From contig NZ_JAGOBJ010000011.1 in assembly GCF_017983445.1 (NCBI RefSeq), forward strand, positions 124,001 through 188,000: a stretch of DNA of 64,000 nucleotides. The letters run 5' to 3'. Origin of the DNA: Halomonas sp. (GTDB lineage: Bacteria > Pseudomonadota > Gammaproteobacteria > Pseudomonadales > Halomonadaceae). This document shows positions 18,037-28,853 of the stretch, one piece after another. The position numbers were made by a program, and so were the translations under genes. Numbering within the stretch: position 1 is the stretch's first letter; every line of letters starts with the position of its first letter. Below the pieces are notes generated by a model. It worked only from the letters and a program-made list of their open reading frames with translations, was not told the DNA's origin and searched no databases.

Positions 18037-19610
18037 TGCGAACTCCTTGAATAACCCTGCGTATGGACTTGCTGTCCATAGCCCGTGCTTGTTTCCAGCC
18101 GAGAAAGAAAGTGCTCTGCCTGGTGTCGGATAGCCTCACGCTTTTCATCTTTCATACGTGATAAAGAGCCATAGATAAGCTTCATGCGCGGGTTACGATT
18201 AAGGCGTTCGGCGTTGTTTTCCAGGAAGTGCCAGTAGAGGCTGTTAAACGGACAGGCGTCGGGCCCGGTAACTTTTTTAGGTGAGTAGCGACAGTGTTGG
18301 CAATGATCTGACATTTTGTCGATATATTTCCCCGAGGCGCAGTAGGGCTTTGAACCCATCAGACCGCCATCGGCGTGTAGCACCATACCCAGTGTATTGG
18401 GCAACTCCACCCATTCACAGGCATCTGCATATACCGCCAAATACCAATCACACAGCGCTTCAGGTTTGATGCCGCATAACAGGGCAAAGTTGCCGGTAAC
18501 CATTAGACGCTGAATATGATGAGCGTAGCTGTTATCAATCGTCATCTGAATAGCGCGCTGCAGGCAGCGCATATCGGTATTGGCATCCCAGTAAAACGTT
18601 GGAAGATTGCGGCGGGCATTTAGCGTGTTTTGTGTTTTATAAGTGGGCATCTGTGTCCAGTAGAGTCCACGTACATATTCACGCCAGCCTAAAATCTGCC
18701 GAATAAAGCCTTCCGCCGCATTAATCGGTACGTCGCCTGAAAAGTAGCGCTGCTCGGCAGCTTCGCATACTTCCTGAGGTGAAAGCAGGCCGATATTAAG
18801 GGCAGCGGAAAGGCGTGAATGGTAGAGCAGGGGGGCGCTATCGCTGATCGCATCCTGATAACGGCCAAAATCAGCTAGGGCATTATCCATAAAATGATTA
18901 AGATCAACCAGCGCCTGACGGCGGGTAACCGGTAGATTGAAGTTATCAATGGTGCCCATATGATGGCTAAAATGGTGTTGGGCGTCGTTTAAAGCTTCCT
19001 GAGTGATTGAGTCTTGGCGATGGATGGGCAGGACGGGGAAATCCAAGCTGGGATCAATCGGCTCACGATTGTCATGATCAAAATTCCACGTTCCCCCGGC
19101 AGGAGCATCCCCTTCCATAAGCAGGCCTGTACGTTTACGCATTTCGCGGTAAAAGTACTCCAGGCGAAGCTGTTTTCGTTGTGCTGCCCACTGAGAGAAG
19201 TCATGTGGAGTAGTATAGAAGCGGTCATCTTCAAGCAGTTGCCAGGTCAACGTTGCCGATTGGCGCTTGTGCATTAAATGCCACAGCCGCCACTCCCCTG
19301 GGCGTGCCACGCGAATATAACCACAGCCATATTGATGGGCAATGCGTTCGGCTTCATCGATTAGTGAGTGAGTATTATCGGCGTCGTCCAGGCGGGTGTA
19401 GTGCACGGTAAAGCCTTGGTTTCGCAGGCACTGGGCAAAATGCCGCATGGAAGCCAAAAAGAGTCCGATTTTGTGTATATGGTGTGGGACATAGCGCGCT
19501 TCCTCGGCGACCTCACATAGTGCCACCACCGCGTTGGGCGGAGCGTCACGCAGCGTGACGAGCGAAAGCGATAGTTGGTCGCCCAGCACCAACAGTAAAG
19601 GTTTGGACAT
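18033..19610 (-). CDS. Fe-S bacterial cryptochrome/photolyase (PhrB/CryB-like)
   Basis: A 525-aa member of the FeS-BCP clade. The N-terminal Rossmann part starts LLLVLGDQLS, as in the deoxyribodipyrimidine-photolyase-related proteins, and the C-terminal FAD-binding helices carry four spaced cysteines: LCDWYL, SKPYCASGKY, DHCQHC and DACPFN. Those in the last three blocks fit the [4Fe-4S] ligand pattern of PhrB-type (6-4) photolyases. It probably repairs UV photoproducts or senses light, with FAD and a lumazine-type antenna. The ATG at 19610 is preferred because MSKPLLLV begins the fold; an ATG 24 bases upstream is possible. Divergent from hemH. Confidence 0.9.
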   Translation of the reverse strand: MSKPLLLVLGDQLSLSLVTLRDAPPNAVVALCEVAEEARYVPHHIHKIGLFLASMRHFAQCLRNQGFTVHYTRLDDADNTHSLIDEAERIAHQYGCGYIRVARPGEWRLWHLMHKRQSATLTWQLLEDDRFYTTPHDFSQWAAQRKQLRLEYFYREMRKRTGLLMEGDAPAGGTWNFDHDNREPIDPSLDFPVLPIHRQDSITQEALNDAQHHFSHHMGTIDNFNLPVTRRQALVDLNHFMDNALADFGRYQDAISDSAPLLYHSRLSAALNIGLLSPQEVCEAAEQRYFSGDVPINAAEGFIRQILGWREYVRGLYWTQMPTYKTQNTLNARRNLPTFYWDANTDMRCLQRAIQMTIDNSYAHHIQRLMVTGNFALLCGIKPEALCDWYLAVYADACEWVELPNTLGMVLHADGGLMGSKPYCASGKYIDKMSDHCQHCRYSPKKVTGPDACPFNSLYWHFLENNAERLNRNPRMKLIYGSLSRMKDEKREAIRHQAEHFLSRLETSTGYGQQVHTQGYSRSSQ

Positions 19611-19722
19611 GAATTGACCTGTGGTTATACGCATGGCGCTGATAGTATAACTTTATGCCGCAACTTTGCCGAAAAATGGTAAGATTTTGGCTATTCAACC
19701 GTATTTTCCGGGAGTAAGCGTA

Positions 19723-20805
19723 ATGACCGAGAGCGTTGTAATCGACCAGCCGGGCGAAGGGCGCTTGGCGCATGCCTCAGGCAATCATCCTGGCGTACCT
19801 CGCGCACAAGTGGGCGTAGTGGTGGCTAATCTGGGAACGCCTGATGCCACTGACTATTGGTCAATACGACGTTATCTGAGTGAGTTTCTCTCGGACAAGC
19901 GTGTTGTGGATTATCCTGATTGGAAATGGCAGCCGCTGCTGCAACTGATCATTTTAACCAAGCGCCCCTTTTCTTCGGGTAAAGCGTATAAAAGCATTTG
20001 GAACAATGAGCAAAACGAAAGCCCATTGCTCACCATTACCCGAGCTCAAACGGTAAAGCTGACTGAACGCTTAAAAATGCTCTATGGCGACAGTGTCGAA
20101 GTCGATTTCTGTATGCGCTACGGCAATCCTTCCACTGAAAGCGTGCTGAACCGCATGAAAGAAAAGGGTTGCGAGCGTATCGTTTTCTTTCCGCTCTACC
20201 CCCAGTATGGCTCGCCGACCACAGCTACCGCCAATGATCAGGCGTTTCGCACCTTGATGAAGATGAAATGGCAGCCGGCGATTCGTACGGTGCCTGCCTA
20301 TTTTGATCGCCCTATCTATATACAGGCTCTGGCCAACTCCGTCATCGATATGTATGCCCAGCTGGAAACGCGGCCTACCAAGCTGGTGGCGAGTTATCAC
20401 GGGGTTCCCGAGCGTTATTTAATGGAAGGTGACCCTTACCACTGCCACTGCCAGAAAACCACACGGCTATTGCGCGAAGCGCTAGGTTTCAGCAAAGAGG
20501 AAGTGGATACCGCGTTTCAGTCGCAGTTTGGAGTGGAAAAGTGGGTAGGACCACCGACCGTCGAACATGTCGCTACGCTGGCTAAGCAGGGCCATAAACA
20601 TATCGCCATTTTATCACCTGCATTTTCTGCTGATTGCGTCGAAACGCTTGAAGAAATTCAGGAAGAAATCCGCGACAGCTTTATCGCGGCCGGTGGAGAA
20701 ACGTTTAGCTATATTCCTTGTTTAAACGATCGGGATGATCATATTGATGCTTTGCTAAGCGTAATTAATAACGAGCTTTCAGGCTGGCTTCCAATGACTC
20801 AATAA
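19723..20805 (+). CDS. hemH: Ferrochelatase
   Basis: A 360-aa enzyme that inserts Fe2+ into protoporphyrin IX to make haem. The opening VGVVVANLGTPDA, the FFPLYPQYGSPTTAT block, the metal-binding His in ASYHGVPERY (near residue 225) and the FSADCVETLEEI block with its conserved acidic residues are all present. The ATG at 19723 has GGGAG upstream; an earlier in-frame ATG lacks one and adds no conserved sequence. Divergently arranged with the light-related operon, a logical pairing as porphyrins are photosensitisers. Confidence 0.95.
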   Translation: MTESVVIDQPGEGRLAHASGNHPGVPRAQVGVVVANLGTPDATDYWSIRRYLSEFLSDKRVVDYPDWKWQPLLQLIILTKRPFSSGKAYKSIWNNEQNESPLLTITRAQTVKLTERLKMLYGDSVEVDFCMRYGNPSTESVLNRMKEKGCERIVFFPLYPQYGSPTTATANDQAFRTLMKMKWQPAIRTVPAYFDRPIYIQALANSVIDMYAQLETRPTKLVASYHGVPERYLMEGDPYHCHCQKTTRLLREALGFSKEEVDTAFQSQFGVEKWVGPPTVEHVATLAKQGHKHIAILSPAFSADCVETLEEIQEEIRDSFIAAGGETFSYIPCLNDRDDHIDALLSVINNELSGWLPMTQ

Positions 20806-21112
20806 GGGCTTGAAGAGGGCGGGAAAATATAACTATAAGCACGCTATCTATTTGATTTTGTTTAAAGGCTGTGTAGCAACTCATTGCCGTCTGTTATAGA
20901 GTCTACGACTTTGTGACCATCTGTATTTGACGTTTAACGCGATCAAGAAAATGCTTCTGGCAAGTAAAAAGGCCAGAGGCCTTCACGTTTTAAGTGCGTC
21001 CGAAGTGGTTACGAGTAGAAGACAGGGATAACGTCATATGCTCGCCGTGAGAGGACCCGTACGCCCATAGTACCCGCCACGTGCGGAGCTAATGCTCAGG
21101 AGATATCGCTAG
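20806..21112. other. Intergenic region before mrpA
   Basis: No gene found. A small AAGGCC-AGA-GGCCTT hairpin at 20969-20983 followed shortly by GTTTT may terminate hemH transcripts. The rest should hold the mrp promoter, but no convincing -35/-10 pair stands out. Confidence 0.4.
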
Positions 21113-23464
21113 ATGCAATTCGCCGTTTTAATGGGGTTTGTATTGGCCGCGCTGGCACCGTTAATGCAGCGCTGGTTTGCAGACCGTACGAGTCTGGTAT
21201 TAGCCATTTTTCCTGCTTTGATCGCCACGTGGTTATTCGCTCAGGCGCCCACGGTAATCAACGACGGCCCGATGCTGATGGAGTGGCAGTGGGTGCCTTC
21301 ACTAGGTATCAGTCTCACCTTTATGCTGGATGGGTTGTCACTACTCTTCGGCCTATTAATCTCTGTTATTGGCACGTTTGTACTGATTTATGCAGGAAGC
21401 TATTTAAAAGGCCACCAGGATATTGCGCGATTCCATATAGCGCTATTGGCTTTTATGGTTTCCATGCTGGGGCTGGTATTGGCCGATGGACTGGTTACCC
21501 TGTTTATTTTTTGGGAGCTGACCAGTGTTACGTCCTATCTGTTGATCGGTTTTAACCACACCGATATGCAGGCACGAAAATCAGCGCGCCAAGGGCTTTT
21601 TGTCACGTTTGCAGGCGGGCTTGCCCTAATGGCCGGGCTCGTATTGCTGGGCGTCTCCAGCGGTGAATGGTCATTGACCGATATCCGCGGGATGGAAGCC
21701 GATTTACGCGAGCATGCCCTTTATACGCCGATGCTCATTTGCCTGCTGTTGGGTGCCTTTACCAAATCCGCCCAGTTTCCGTTTCATTTCTGGCTGCCTA
21801 ACGCGATGGCAGCGCCGACACCAGTATCGGCCTATCTGCACTCCGCTACCATGGTAAAAGCCGGTATTTACCTGATGGCAAGGCTTCAACCCGAGCTTGG
21901 CGGAACGGCGCTATGGGTTGGGGTGCTTTCTGTTGTGGGGGCTACCACACTGCTGGTTGGCGCATTCTTGGCCATTCACCATACCAATATTAAAAAACTG
22001 TTGGCTTACTCAACCATCATGGCCCTGGGGACGCTGACCATGCTGCTGGGTATTGGCACCGAGTATGCCATGACGGCCTTTGTCACCTTTCTGCTGGCGC
22101 ATTCCATGTATAAAGGTGCGTTGTTTATGGTGGCGGGTATTCTCGACCATGAAACCGGCACCAAAGATGTTACCGCCATGGGTGGATTGAGGTCTTTGAT
22201 GCCGGTGACGGCGACCATTGCCCTGGTGGCGGCATTGTCGCTTGCCGGTGTGCCGCCTTTACTTGGCTTTATTGGTAAAGAGTTCAAGTTTGAGAGCGTG
22301 CTTGGCGCCGGAAATTTTCAGGGCCTACTGATTATCTTTGCATTTATCGGCGCGGTCTTGACCATCGCCGTTGCAGCGATTATTGCCCTGCGTCCTTTTT
22401 ATGGGCCGCGTCACCAAACTCCCAAAGCGCCTCATGAAGCACCGTTTGGCATGTTAGTAGGCCCGGCAATCCTTAGTGTAGGGTCGCTGTTGTTTGGCCT
22501 GATGCCCGCGGCCCTGGGAGTTGATGCGCTGTTAACCTCTGCGGCGAGCGCGGTGGAAGGGCAGCCGCGTGAGGTGACGCTTTCACTTTGGTACGGCGTC
22601 AACGCTGCCTTGATCATGTCGGTAGTCAGCCTTGGCTTGGGCTTTTTGCTCTTCAAGTACTGGGACCGCGTACGCGCAAAACTTACGCTATTGGCGCCCA
22701 TCATGCGCCATGGGCCGGAAGCCGGATATGAGGGGTTGCTAAACGGCATAGTGACGTTTTCTGAATGGCAAACCCGTGTGCTGCAAAACGGCTATATGCG
22801 TAACTACATTCTGGTCATGCTGGTGGTTCTGATTATCTTGATTGGTAACTCCATTCTGCTGCGCCACTCTCCGTTGCTGGCTTTTGATCTTGATGTGCGG
22901 TTCCACGAAGTCATTGTAGTAGGCACCATGGTGATGGGAGCTCTGTTTGCCACGGTTACCCGCTCGCGCCTGGGTGCTGTGGTGTCCGTGGGTATTATGG
23001 GGTTCTCGATTGCCCTCATCTTTATTCTTTTCAGCGCGCCTGACCTGGGTATTACGCAGCTTCTGGTTGAAACGCTCACGGTTATTTTGCTGGTCTTGGT
23101 GTTGTTTAGACTGCCGCGCTTTTCTCACCTTTCCACTCCGCTTGAGCGCATTCGTGACGGTTCGGTGGCCGCAATAATGGGTATTTTGATTTTCTTGTTG
23201 ATCATGACCGCCTGGAGCATTGATCAGTTTGAGTCCATTTCTACCTACATGGTCGAAAATAGCGCGCCGCTCGCTTATGGCCGCAATATCGTCAACGTGA
23301 TTCTGGTCGATTACCGCGCCTTGGATACCTTGGGCGAAATGTTTGTACTGGCCCTGGCTGCTATCGGGGTGATCGCCATGCTTAAGCTGCGCCACGAGCC
23401 AGAAAGCCCTAAAGCAGCCGTCGAAGGCAGCAAGTCAGATATCAAGGAGCCGTACGATGGTTAA
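21113..23464 (+). CDS. mrpA: Na+/H+ antiporter subunit MrpA
   Basis: A 783-aa polytopic membrane protein with about 20 hydrophobic segments. The NuoL/M-like proton-translocating domain carries [20 protein letters not shown] and the [20 protein letters not shown] lysine-helix region; the last third matches the MnhB-related DUF4040 part fused to MrpA. It is the largest subunit of the multi-subunit antiporter, used for Na+ extrusion and alkaline pH homeostasis, as expected of a halophile. AGGAG lies 12 bases upstream of the ATG. It overlaps mrpB by 8 bp. Confidence 0.95.
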   Translation: MQFAVLMGFVLAALAPLMQRWFADRTSLVLAIFPALIATWLFAQAPTVINDGPMLMEWQWVPSLGISLTFMLDGLSLLFGLLISVIGTFVLIYAGSYLKGHQDIARFHIALLAFMVSMLGLVLADGLVTLFIFWELTSVTSYLLIGFNHTDMQARKSARQGLFVTFAGGLALMAGLVLLGVSSGEWSLTDIRGMEADLREHALYTPMLICLLLGAFTKSAQFPFHFWLPNAMAAPTPVSAYLHSATMVKAGIYLMARLQPELGGTALWVGVLSVVGATTLLVGAFLAIHHTNIKKLLAYSTIMALGTLTMLLGIGTEYAMTAFVTFLLAHSMYKGALFMVAGILDHETGTKDVTAMGGLRSLMPVTATIALVAALSLAGVPPLLGFIGKEFKFESVLGAGNFQGLLIIFAFIGAVLTIAVAAIIALRPFYGPRHQTPKAPHEAPFGMLVGPAILSVGSLLFGLMPAALGVDALLTSAASAVEGQPREVTLSLWYGVNAALIMSVVSLGLGFLLFKYWDRVRAKLTLLAPIMRHGPEAGYEGLLNGIVTFSEWQTRVLQNGYMRNYILVMLVVLIILIGNSILLRHSPLLAFDLDVRFHEVIVVGTMVMGALFATVTRSRLGAVVSVGIMGFSIALIFILFSAPDLGITQLLVETLTVILLVLVLFRLPRFSHLSTPLERIRDGSVAAIMGILIFLLIMTAWSIDQFESISTYMVENSAPLAYGRNIVNVILVDYRALDTLGEMFVLALAAIGVIAMLKLRHEPESPKAAVEGSKSDIKEPYDG

Positions 23465-23888
23465 GTCAGGGACGATCATTCTTAATACGGCGGCGCGGTT
23501 TTTAATGCCCCTGCAGCTGATGTTCTCGGTATTTTTGTTGTTCCGGGGACACGATGAGCCTGGCGGTGGGTTTATCGCCGGGCTTGTAGCGGCGGGGGCG
23601 TTCACGCTGTACCTGCTGGCTTTTGGGGTTAGTGCTACCAAGGAAGTGCTGCGCATGGTTGACCCGCGCGATCTGATTGGCGTGGGTTTATTGCTGGGCA
23701 TCGTTTCAGTGGTTCCTGCCTGGTTCATGGGTCAACCGTTCTTGACGGCCCAGTGGTGGACAATTCCCGTCATTGATTTCAAGGCTTCGACGCCGCTGAT
23801 TTTCGATATCGGTGTTTATCTTTCGGTATTGGGATCGGTGATCGGCATGGTCATGGCACTGATGGAGGTGGACAAGGATGAGCCATAA
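23457..23888 (+). CDS. mrpB: Na+/H+ antiporter subunit MrpB
   Basis: A 143-aa membrane protein with four hydrophobic segments. The signature [21 protein letters not shown] near residue 30 is the MnhB/MrpB hallmark. Translationally coupled to mrpA by an 8-bp overlap. It is part of the membrane arm of the Mrp complex. Confidence 0.95.
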   Translation: MVKSGTIILNTAARFLMPLQLMFSVFLLFRGHDEPGGGFIAGLVAAGAFTLYLLAFGVSATKEVLRMVDPRDLIGVGLLLGIVSVVPAWFMGQPFLTAQWWTIPVIDFKASTPLIFDIGVYLSVLGSVIGMVMALMEVDKDEP

Positions 23889-23906
23889 GTTGACAGGAGG
23901 ATGCGC

Positions 23907-24254
23907 ATGGAACCGTTAATGGCCCTGGCGATTGGTGTGATGTATGCAACCGCCATCTTTATGATGCTGCGACGTTCGATCGTAAAGCTGGTGATTGGGC
24001 TTCTGCTGCTTTCCAATGCCGCCAACCTGCTGATTTTTACCACGGCAGGTATGACGCGGGGCGCGCCTCCGTTGATTCCGGAAGGCATGCTGCAGCCTGT
24101 TGGCGAGGTGGCCGATCCGCTGCCCCAGGCGGTTGTGCTGACCGCCATCGTGATTGCATTTGGGGTGCTGGCGTTTGCCGTCGTATTGATTCGCCGTGCC
24201 TATGAAGTGGTCAAGGCCGATGATCTGGACAAGATGAAGGATACCGATACGTGA
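23907..24254 (+). CDS. mrpC: Na+/H+ antiporter subunit MrpC
   Basis: A 115-aa NuoK-like protein with three transmembrane helices; [20 protein letters not shown] is the conserved helix with an Asn-rich end, and [16 protein letters not shown] is the third helix. The start at 23907 ([10 protein letters not shown]) has GGAGG about 6 bases upstream; the ATG at 23901 is too close to it. It overlaps mrpD by 4 bp. Confidence 0.94.
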   Translation: MEPLMALAIGVMYATAIFMMLRRSIVKLVIGLLLLSNAANLLIFTTAGMTRGAPPLIPEGMLQPVGEVADPLPQAVVLTAIVIAFGVLAFAVVLIRRAYEVVKADDLDKMKDTDT

Positions 24255-25852
24255 GGCCTGAAGTTGCTCTTCCCATTCTTTTGCCCCTGCTTTCGGGGGC
24301 TGTTTCTCTGCTGTTCTGGCGCTCGCGTCCGATGCAGCGGTTCCTTGCCGTTGCCGGTAATCTTGCCCTTTTGGTCGCCAGTGTTTGGTTATTTGGAGCC
24401 ACGCTGTCTGAAGGCTACATCACCATGCAGATGGGGAGCTGGCCTGCGCCGTTCGGGATCACGCTGATCGCCGATGTACTGAGCGCCGTCATGATTCTGA
24501 TGACCGGAATCATAGGTCTGGCCATGGGTATCTACTCGCTGGCCACCACCGGCCACGGGCATGAAAAGTTTGGCTATTACCCGCTGATGCACCTGTTGCT
24601 CGCCGGGGTGGCAGGCGCCTTTCTGACCGGTGACCTCTTCAACCTTTATGTATGGTTCGAGGTCATGCTGGTAGCTTCCTTCGCGCTGCTGATTCTGGGC
24701 GGTGAGCGGGCACAGATGGAAGGGGCGATCAAGTACGTCACATTGAACCTGCTGGCCTCGGTGATTTTCCTCTCTGCGGTAGGCTTGCTTTACGGCACGG
24801 TGGGTACGCTGAACATGGCGGATATCGCTTTACGAATCGATATGGTCGAGCACGCGGGCATGGTTGAAGTACTGGCCGTCATGTTCATGGTGGCCTTTGG
24901 TATCAAGGCGGCGGCGTTTCCGCTGTTTTTCTGGCTGCCGGCTTCCTACCACACGCCGCCCGTAGCCGTTTCCGCACTGTTTGCCGGTCTTCTTACCAAG
25001 GTGGGGGTTTATGCACTGTTTCGTATATTCACTCTGATTTTCGATCAGTCCATGGGTTACCTGCAGGGCATCATGCTCTGGGGGGCAGTGCTGACCATGG
25101 TAACCGGCGTGCTGGGGGCCGCGGCACAGTACGAGTTCCGGCGTATTCTCTCGTTTCATATCGTCAGCCAGATTGGCTACATGATTCTGGGGCTCGCGCT
25201 TTATACACCTTTGGCCATTGCCGGTGGCGTGTTTGCCATCATGCACAACATAGTGGTCAAGACGAACCTGTTCTTGATCAGCGGGATCACCCACCGCCTG
25301 CAGGGCACCTATCAGTTGAAGAAAATGGGCGGGCTTTACAAAGAGCGCCCCTGGCTTGCAGTCGCCTTCTTTATCTCAGCCTTTTCACTTGCCGGGGTGC
25401 CACCACTTTCGGGTTTTTTTGCCAAGTTCGTGATCGTACGTGCAGGCATTGAGGCCGAAGCGTATGTGGTAACCGGCATTGCATTGGCGGTAGGTCTGAT
25501 GACGCTTTATTCCATGGTGAAAATTTGGAATGAAGTATTCTGGAAAGGCCTGCCGGAGGAGAATCTGGTGCCGGTATCCGCCGCGCCAAGCGGCGATGAT
25601 GGCCGATTGATCAAGCCAAGCCTGTGGATGATGTATCTACCGGTGGTTGTCCTGGCGCTGTTTTCACTTTTAATTGGTATATTTGCCGAGCCGATCATGC
25701 TGGTGATGAACACCATCGGTGATCAGCTGTTTGAGCCGGACGGCTACATTGAGGCGGTGCTGGGCGTAGCAGCCACTGCTCAGGAGGCGCTGCTCAATGC
25801 AGACGAACTCCAGCCTGAAATGGACACAATTGGCGGGGAGGGTACTCCATGA
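24251..25852 (+). CDS. mrpD: Na+/H+ antiporter subunit MrpD
   Basis: A 533-aa NuoN-like channel subunit with about 14 helices. The conserved Glu in [20 protein letters not shown] and Lys in [15 protein letters not shown] form the proton path. The start is a GTG overlapping the mrpC stop. The charged C-terminus after residue 500 is cytoplasmic or periplasmic. Coupled to mrpE by a 4-bp overlap. Confidence 0.95.
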   Translation: MRPEVALPILLPLLSGAVSLLFWRSRPMQRFLAVAGNLALLVASVWLFGATLSEGYITMQMGSWPAPFGITLIADVLSAVMILMTGIIGLAMGIYSLATTGHGHEKFGYYPLMHLLLAGVAGAFLTGDLFNLYVWFEVMLVASFALLILGGERAQMEGAIKYVTLNLLASVIFLSAVGLLYGTVGTLNMADIALRIDMVEHAGMVEVLAVMFMVAFGIKAAAFPLFFWLPASYHTPPVAVSALFAGLLTKVGVYALFRIFTLIFDQSMGYLQGIMLWGAVLTMVTGVLGAAAQYEFRRILSFHIVSQIGYMILGLALYTPLAIAGGVFAIMHNIVVKTNLFLISGITHRLQGTYQLKKMGGLYKERPWLAVAFFISAFSLAGVPPLSGFFAKFVIVRAGIEAEAYVVTGIALAVGLMTLYSMVKIWNEVFWKGLPEENLVPVSAAPSGDDGRLIKPSLWMMYLPVVVLALFSLLIGIFAEPIMLVMNTIGDQLFEPDGYIEAVLGVAATAQEALLNADELQPEMDTIGGEGTP

Positions 25853-26322
25853 CTGGTGCTATCTGGAACCTGTTGCTGGGATTGGCGTGGGTGCTGCTGA
25901 GCGGGGATTTTACCGGCTTGAATTTGCTGGTAGGCATGGTGTTTGGCTATATCGCCCTGGTGCTTATCGAGCCGCAGGTAAGTGCGCTCAAGGGATATCC
26001 GGCGCGAATACCGCTGATTATCCGCTTTCTGGGATTTTTTCTGAAAGAGCTTGTGCAGGCTAACCTGCGCGTCGCGTTTGATATCATAACGCCGCCTTGG
26101 CACATGCAGCCTGGCGTTATCGCTATGCCGCTTTCGGCACGCACGGAAATGGAAATCACCATGGTCGCCAACTTGATTTCATTAACCCCTGGTACGCTGA
26201 GTCTGGATGTCTCCGATGATCGCAAGGTGCTCTATATACATGCCATGTTCCTGGACGATGAAGAAGAGCTGCGGCGTAACTTGAAAGAAATGGAGCATCG
26301 GGCCCTGGAGTTATTTCGCTAA
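25849..26322 (+). CDS. mrpE: Na+/H+ antiporter subunit MrpE
   Basis: A 157-aa protein with two or three N-terminal helices and a soluble C-terminal half. The block ANLISLTPGTLSLDVSDD is diagnostic of MrpE/MnhE. It shares 1 bp with mrpF. Confidence 0.94.
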   Translation: MTGAIWNLLLGLAWVLLSGDFTGLNLLVGMVFGYIALVLIEPQVSALKGYPARIPLIIRFLGFFLKELVQANLRVAFDIITPPWHMQPGVIAMPLSARTEMEITMVANLISLTPGTLSLDVSDDRKVLYIHAMFLDDEEELRRNLKEMEHRALELFR

Positions 26323-26591
26323 TGGATACGGTTTTGTTAATCAGTCAGGTCATTATGGGGCTGGCGCTTATATTGACCTTTGTGCGCGTAGTGCGCGGCC
26401 CAAGCCTGCCTGACCGTGTGGTAGCGCTTGAGCTGTTTTCTACCACGGTAGTCGGGCTGGTGGGCGTTTATGCAATTCAGTCAGGCGTTGCCAGTTTCCT
26501 GGATGCCGCCATTGTGATCGCTCTAATGGGTTTTCTAGCCGCCATCGGTTTTGCACGCTTTTTGGAACGCGGAGGGCCACGCGATGATTGA
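26322..26591 (+). CDS. mrpF: Na+/H+ antiporter subunit MrpF
   Basis: An 89-aa protein with three hydrophobic helices and the conserved VRVVRGPSLPDRVVALELF loop between the first and second. The C-terminal charged tail overlaps the mrpG start by 8 bp. Confidence 0.94.
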   Translation: MDTVLLISQVIMGLALILTFVRVVRGPSLPDRVVALELFSTTVVGLVGVYAIQSGVASFLDAAIVIALMGFLAAIGFARFLERGGPRDD

Positions 26592-26988
26592 AGCAATTAA
26601 AGGCGCACTTCTGCTGACGGGATCTTTGTTTATGCTATTGGCAGCGGTTGGCTTATTACGTTTACCGGACCTTTTAACGCGCATGCATGCCACCACAAAG
26701 GCGGCGGCATTAGGCGTTATTTTAATTATGTTGGCGGCGGCCATGCATTTTTCAGAGGTTGGCGTAGTGGCCCGCTCGTTCGCAGTGATTGTCTTTATCT
26801 TGATGACTGCACCGGTAGCAGCGCATGTCATTGGTCGGGCAGGCTATTTCGTTGGCTCACGGCTCTGGAGCGGTACGGTTAAAGATGAGCTGCGACCTAA
26901 CTATGACCCGCTGACCCATGAACTGAAAAGCGGTTTGGAAACTTACGAAAATGCCAAGCGCCAGCCACGCGCAACTGATCCAGACTAA
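26584..26988 (+). CDS. mrpG: Na+/H+ antiporter subunit MrpG
   Basis: A 134-aa protein with three helices; GLLRLPDLLTRMHATTKAA is the MrpG/MnhG signature. ATG at 26584 inside the mrpF end, with GGAGG about 10 bases upstream; an earlier in-frame ATG at 26551 lies further inside mrpF and is not needed for the fold. Last gene of a complete mrpABCDEFG operon. Confidence 0.94.
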   Translation: MIEAIKGALLLTGSLFMLLAAVGLLRLPDLLTRMHATTKAAALGVILIMLAAAMHFSEVGVVARSFAVIVFILMTAPVAAHVIGRAGYFVGSRLWSGTVKDELRPNYDPLTHELKSGLETYENAKRQPRATDPD

Positions 26989-27023
26989 CGGCTCCCATCG
27001 CAAGTGATTTGATGAACCCTAAT

Positions 27024-27049
27024 AAGCCACCGCTCAGGTGGCTTTTTTT
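27024..27049 (+). terminator. Terminator of the mrp operon
   Basis: AGCCACC / GGTGGCT stem with a five-base loop followed by TTTTTT. Confidence 0.92.
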
Positions 27050-27073
27050 ATGCAATATTTCGGTTGGATGGCG

Positions 27074-27117
27074 TTGAATTTAAAAAATATGATTATGTAC
27101 AATAATTGTACTGTATA
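27074..27117 (+). promoter_or_regulatory. Candidate promoter with TGTACA...TGTATA operator ahead of the cryptochrome gene
   Basis: A TTGAAT (27074-27079) and TACAAT (27098-27103) pair, 18 bases apart, is overlapped by TGTACA (27096-27101) and followed, 10 bases on, by TGTATA (27112-27117). Similar paired TGTA[C/T]A boxes are bound by light-responsive LitR/CarH-type MerR regulators ahead of photolyase and cryptochrome genes, though the published spacing I recall is about 12. Tentative. Confidence 0.35.
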
Positions 27118-27331
27118 AGTTATGATGTCTACGTTTTTGGTTCGTCAAGCACATTTACACCCTCATACGTACAGGCGCTACCCGTAATATTTAACGCATT
27201 AGCTATGCGTTTAAAGTAATACCCACGCTTAACTTCAGTAGAAGATAAGCGTGCTGCTGGGATCTGTGCGCTATTGCAGTAAGCGCTGCGGCTATGAAAC
27301 CGGCAGTAACGCATGCCGAGGAGGCAAGAGC

Positions 27332-28750
27332 ATGAACAGCACGATCGATATTGTCTGGCTGCAAGACGATTTGCGTGTCGCAGATAACCCCCTGCTCGAA
27401 TTCACCTCAAAACCTGATCAGCTTCTATGTCTATATGTACTCAATGAAAAGTGGTTGGAGCCTGCGGTACGAGGGGAGGCTACAACCCGGATAGGCCCTG
27501 CCCGATTGCGGTTTTTATGGCAAAGCTTAATGGAGTTACGCGGCGAGCTTTTACGGCGGGGAAGTGATCTGCTAGTACGTATTGGTAACCCTGCTGAGGT
27601 TGTCGTACAAATGGCCTCTTCGCTTCAGGCTCGGGAAGTCCGGGTGGCTCAGCACGCAGGATTTGAAGAGGCCCAACATATTCAAGAGGTAGCCAAAACG
27701 CTGCCCAACACATCAAGCCTTTATAGCGTTGAAAGTGGGCGTCTGTTCGATAGCGCCGCGCTTCCATTTAAGCTTGATGAACTGCCGGAAAGTTTTTCTG
27801 CCTTTCGGCGCTGCGTGGAAAAGTACTGCACTATCCCAAAAGCGCTTGCCGCGCCCGTAACGTTACCTGGTTGGCCAGATGCTTCCCGCGGTTTTCCACC
27901 GTTAAAATCAGTCTGTGAGTATTCGGCCAACTGGCAGCCCGATGAGCGCCAGGGCTTTGTATATGTTGGCGGCGAGAATGCTGCTAATGAGCGTCTGCAC
28001 CAGTATATCTGGCGCCAGAATGGCCCGGCCAAATATAAAAAGACTCGTAACGGTTTATTGGGCGCCGACTTTTCGACGCGTTTTTCTCCCTGGCTGGCCC
28101 GTGGCTGCTTATCGGCGCGCCAGGCAAATGATGCGGTTAACCGCTGGGAGACGCTACATGGTAGCGACGAATCGAGCAATTGGATCTCATTTGAGCTTTT
28201 ATGGCGCGAGTACTTTCACCTGGTAGCCCAGTTGGAAGGGGCCAGGCTTTTTGGCGAGCAGACCTTACCAGCACCCAGTCAGGCATTTAATGCCTGGCGT
28301 AAGGCGGCTACGGGCATGCCTTTTATCGATGCATCCATGCTGGAGCTGTGCCAGACGGGGTGGATTTCCAACCGCGCGCGTCAAAACGTAGCAAGCTTCC
28401 TGGTTAAGGATTTAAAGGTTGATTGGCGCCTGGGCGCCTGGTGGTTTGAACACTGTCTGATTGATTATGACGTTGCCAACAACTGGAGCAACTGGCGCTA
28501 TATTGCGGGCATCGGGCGCGACCCACGCCAGAACCGTTATTTTAACGTGCTCAAACAAGCCAGTTATTATGATCCCAAAGGGCTTTACGTGGCTCACTGG
28601 CTACCCAGTCTGAATTCGCTTCCCTATGGGGTCGAGCGCCATCAGCCATGGTGTAGCGCGCCGGCCCGATTTGCCAAGCCTTGCGTAATGCCCGAGGAGT
28701 GGCAGCGCTGGCTCATCGAACGTACCGAACTGGAAGAAGCCGACGAGTAA
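27332..28750 (+). CDS. DASH-family cryptochrome/photolyase
   Basis: A 472-aa FAD protein. The N-terminal photolyase domain begins IDIVWLQDDLRVADNPLL. The C-terminal FAD-binding part has the NRYFNVLKQASYYDPKGLYV ending typical of cryptochrome-DASH, and the NNWSNWRYIAGIGRDPR block contacts FAD. Known DASH proteins repair cyclobutane dimers in single-stranded DNA or signal blue light. The ATG at 27332 follows GAGGAGG. With the Fe-S photolyase at 18033-19610, the window encodes two members of the superfamily from different clades. Confidence 0.93.
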   Translation: MNSTIDIVWLQDDLRVADNPLLEFTSKPDQLLCLYVLNEKWLEPAVRGEATTRIGPARLRFLWQSLMELRGELLRRGSDLLVRIGNPAEVVVQMASSLQAREVRVAQHAGFEEAQHIQEVAKTLPNTSSLYSVESGRLFDSAALPFKLDELPESFSAFRRCVEKYCTIPKALAAPVTLPGWPDASRGFPPLKSVCEYSANWQPDERQGFVYVGGENAANERLHQYIWRQNGPAKYKKTRNGLLGADFSTRFSPWLARGCLSARQANDAVNRWETLHGSDESSNWISFELLWREYFHLVAQLEGARLFGEQTLPAPSQAFNAWRKAATGMPFIDASMLELCQTGWISNRARQNVASFLVKDLKVDWRLGAWWFEHCLIDYDVANNWSNWRYIAGIGRDPRQNRYFNVLKQASYYDPKGLYVAHWLPSLNSLPYGVERHQPWCSAPARFAKPCVMPEEWQRWLIERTELEEADE

Positions 28751-28853
28751 AGCATGGCAATAAGGGCCTGCGTGAATTATGGAGAAAGGCTAGTATCTGC
28801 CTATTTTCTAGGCCATTATCAGGCATGCCAAGGACTGCCCAAGGATAGATGCT

